Both the position numbers and the translations under genes were made by a program. Source: Lysinibacillus_B sp036662795 (GTDB lineage: Bacteria > Bacillota > Bacilli > Bacillales_A > Planococcaceae). Taken from it: a DNA stretch of 64,000 nt. The stretch spans positions 1 through 64,000 of the forward strand of contig NZ_JBAFWZ010000009.1 of assembly GCF_036662795.1 (NCBI RefSeq). Direction: 5' to 3'. Each line of letters starts with the position of its first letter. Position 1 is the first letter of the stretch. Under the pieces are notes generated by a model. That model saw only the letters and a list, made by a program, of their open reading frames with translations, ran no database searches and was not told the DNA's origin. This document shows positions 62,657-64,000 of the stretch, piece by piece.

Positions 62657-63088
62657 ATGTCAGTTACAGATCAATTTATTCATGCTATTGAGTTTGAAGG
62701 TTTAGAAGTAAACCAAACGTTACCAAGTTATACAAAGCCGCCTATTACAAAGATTGGGCTTGTCAAATATGCAGGCGCTTCCGGTGATTTTAATCCCTTG
62801 CACACAGACGATGAGTTTGCGCAAAAAATAGGTATGAAGGGCGTGATTGCACACGGAATGCTTATTATGGGTTTTTTAGGCGAATATGTGATGAAACTTG
62901 CTGGAGATCTAGCAGGAGTAAAACAGTTTTCAATGCGCTTTGGTGCAATGACCTTTCCAGGAGATACTATTACATGTTGGGCTAAAATTAAGGAGATTCA
63001 AGGCTGTGAAGTCCAATTGGAGTTAACAGCCAAAAAGCAAGACGAGACCATCGTTGGATCAGGTAAAGCGATTCTCTGCTACACATAA
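62657..63088 (+). CDS. MaoC-family enoyl-CoA hydratase (catalytic partner)
   Basis: 143 residues, hot-dog fold with the intact hydratase motif ASGDFNPLHTDDEFA (Asp and His) followed by GVIAHGMLIMGFL. Separate from its partner by 17 nt, as in ChsH1/ChsH2. Last gene of the operon; a terminator follows. Confidence 0.9.
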   Translation: MSVTDQFIHAIEFEGLEVNQTLPSYTKPPITKIGLVKYAGASGDFNPLHTDDEFAQKIGMKGVIAHGMLIMGFLGEYVMKLAGDLAGVKQFSMRFGAMTFPGDTITCWAKIKEIQGCEVQLELTAKKQDETIVGSGKAILCYT

Positions 63089-63109
63089 TTAAAAGAAGAT
63101 GGAACATCG

Positions 63110-63160
63110 CGCGGTTGTGACTAATATTAAAATAATCACAACTGCGTTTTCTATTGAATA
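63110..63160 (+). terminator. Terminator of the acyl-CoA operon
   Basis: CGCGGTTGTGA/TCACAACTGCG stem (one G-T), 15-nt loop, T4. Confidence 0.7.
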
Positions 63161-63187
63161 CCTAATGAATTTTGCTGGAATAAATAA

Positions 63188-63319
63188 TTACTTATTTTTA
63201 ATTTCCTCTAATAGCGAAATAATTTTCTCGTTTTGTTCAATTATCTTTTCATTTTGTGATCTGAATTTCATAAAGTCGAATAGGAATACTATTAGAATGA
63301 TAAATATAAAAATGCCCAC
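63188..63319 (-). CDS. 43-residue membrane/coiled-coil peptide
   Basis: GTG 63319 has GGAGG at 7-nt spacing. One transmembrane helix (about 2-16, IFIFIILIVFLF) then a charged amphipathic helix (FMKFRSQNEKIIEQNEKIIS...). Looks like a real small gene; no family recognised. Sits between the operon terminator and repeat copy B. Confidence 0.65.
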   Translation of the reverse strand: MGIFIFIILIVFLFDFMKFRSQNEKIIEQNEKIISLLEEIKNK

Positions 63320-63407
63320 AGGGATTCCTCCAAATAATTACATTTCTAATAAGTATAAAGGATGGGGAAACTAGTTTTCAATGAAATGTCTTGATAGATC
63401 AATTAGC

Positions 63408-63655
63408 AAGAGGCTGGGACAAAACCCGAAAACACCATTTTTCTCAACGAGAAAAATGGTGTTTTCTTAGTATGGAGAAAATTGATTTCCGTTCCGGGGA
63501 CGCTTTCCGGGGGCACGGCCTGAGCCTGTAGTCTCAGGCGTCGTGCTGTTCCCCCAGGAGTCGCCCCTTCTCTACAATCAATTTATGAAGTAGCAAATTC
63601 TTACTATAGGTGTTCCTTGATTTCTATAAAATCTTTACTTATGTCCCAGCCTCTT
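63408..63655. repeat. TIR-bounded intergenic repeat, copy B (248 bp, inverted)
   Basis: Bounded by AAGAGGCTGGGACA and its perfect 14-bp inverse. Read on the minus strand it matches copy A (11981-12341) apart from two internal deletions. It ends 1 nt before the hmoB stop codon and carries the hairpin AAAACACCATTTTTCTC that can serve as terminator. Confidence 0.85.
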
Positions 63656-63656
63656 C

Positions 63657-64000
63657 TTATGCTTCAGGTTGTGGCGCTGTGTATGTTGATAAATATGTTT
63701 TGGCATTAAATAGATTTTGTGTAGGAGAGCTTGAGGAATCTAACAGTGGTGCCAATCCATTAGTAAAGCTTTCAGATTTTGTCCAAACTTCAAAAGAAGC
63801 AGGTCCAGCCCATTGAGTAATCACGATATAAATTTCCGATTTAATTGGGCGTAGAACTCGGTAAGCAATGAGTGCATCATTCGATTTTAATGGTGCAATC
63901 GCTTGTTCGATCCGATTTTCGAATAGTGGACGAGACTCATCCATAACAGGCACATTATGAAACGCCCAAAATCCTCGCTGCTCGAAAGATCCCTCACCGT
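63657..64000 (-). CDS. hmoB: Heme-degrading monooxygenase HmoB (partial)
   Basis: C-terminal 114 codons; the 5' end is beyond the window. Antibiotic-biosynthesis-monooxygenase fold: RGFWAFHNVPVMDESRPLFENR, AYRVLRPIKSEIYIVITQW, YLSTYTAP, closely like B. subtilis HmoB (YhgC), which opens heme to release iron. The frame is open to the edge. In B. subtilis yhgC follows the ecs region. Confidence 0.9.
   Translation of the reverse strand, partial: GEGSFEQRGFWAFHNVPVMDESRPLFENRIEQAIAPLKSNDALIAYRVLRPIKSEIYIVITQWAGPASFEVWTKSESFTNGLAPLLDSSSSPTQNLFNAKTYLSTYTAPQPEA

Noticed and set aside
63099..63374. 91-codon plus-strand frame after the acyl-CoA operon
   Set aside because: It spans the terminator and is antisense to a better-supported 43-codon gene with an RBS.
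1..64000. Prophage or insertion sequence with transposase
   Set aside because: No integrase, transposase, capsid or terminase-like protein was seen.

Overview
The window is chromosomal DNA from an AT-rich, spore-forming Bacillales bacterium, most likely Lysinibacillus/Solibacillus or a close relative. Evidence is the set of Bacillus-type genes (hpr/scoC, ecsAB, yheA/yheB/yheE, hemZ, yhaM, yhaH, prsA, trpP, hmoB), strong AGGAGG-type ribosome binding sites, many TTG/GTG starts, a T-box leader and a YjcZ-type sporulation peptide. The genus is inference; no 16S gene is present.

Layout. 1-634: tRNA cluster (His, His, Gln, Gly, Cys, Gly, Leu). 800-2540: accessory islet next to the tRNAs with a phospholipase-A2-like cysteine-rich protein, a small membrane protein, a small secreted protein and a frameshifted permease. 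2.7-22 kb: housekeeping and transport genes: nagB, EamA exporter, LD-carboxypeptidase, a B3/B4-domain protein with a DIP1984-family partner, queG-trmL, a catE-like dioxygenase, acyl-CoA ligase, NCS2 purine permease behind a PurR-box-like promoter, two tandem aldo-keto reductases, RluA-type pseudouridine synthase, a bdbC/thioredoxin pair, an AirSR/YhcYZ-like two-component system with an Fe-S-type cysteine motif, an MneS-like CDF exporter and an MpfA-like CNNM protein.

22.2-54 kb follows the B. subtilis yheI-to-ecsB order: bmrCD-like heterodimeric ABC exporter behind a leader-peptide/terminator region, yheE, yheB, yheA, hemZ, an enoyl-CoA hydratase, yhzC, yhaM, prsA, a DUF3267 gene, hpr, yhaH, trpP, serC, hit, ecsAB. 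Into this backbone are set an MFS gene, a HAD phosphatase, serA with its T-box, a KstD/fumarate-reductase-type FAD dehydrogenase, an FNT channel with a TetR regulator, phnA and a VanRS-like two-component system.

54.1-63.1 kb is accessory relative to B. subtilis, where hmoB (yhgC) lies close to ecsABC. It holds selO and then a divergent TetR gene facing a seven-gene operon: thiolase-like aldolase lacking the nucleophilic cysteine, DUF35 protein, two acyl-CoA dehydrogenases, CoA ligase, and two single hot-dog proteins of which only one keeps the hydratase histidine. This gene set matches the actinobacterial igr/ChsE-ChsH-Ltp2 steroid side-chain module and is the best candidate here for an undescribed pathway in a Bacillales. 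The window ends in a partial hmoB.

Regulation visible in sequence: T-box (serA), leader-peptide attenuation (bmrCD-like), candidate TRAP site (trpP), PurR boxes (purine permease), candidate FadR-type operator (enoyl-CoA hydratase), and a palindromic TetR operator (the 56-63 kb operon). A pair of inverted TIR-bounded repeats (11981-12341 and 63408-63655) and a 21-bp tandem repeat array (33643-33734) are the notable non-coding elements.
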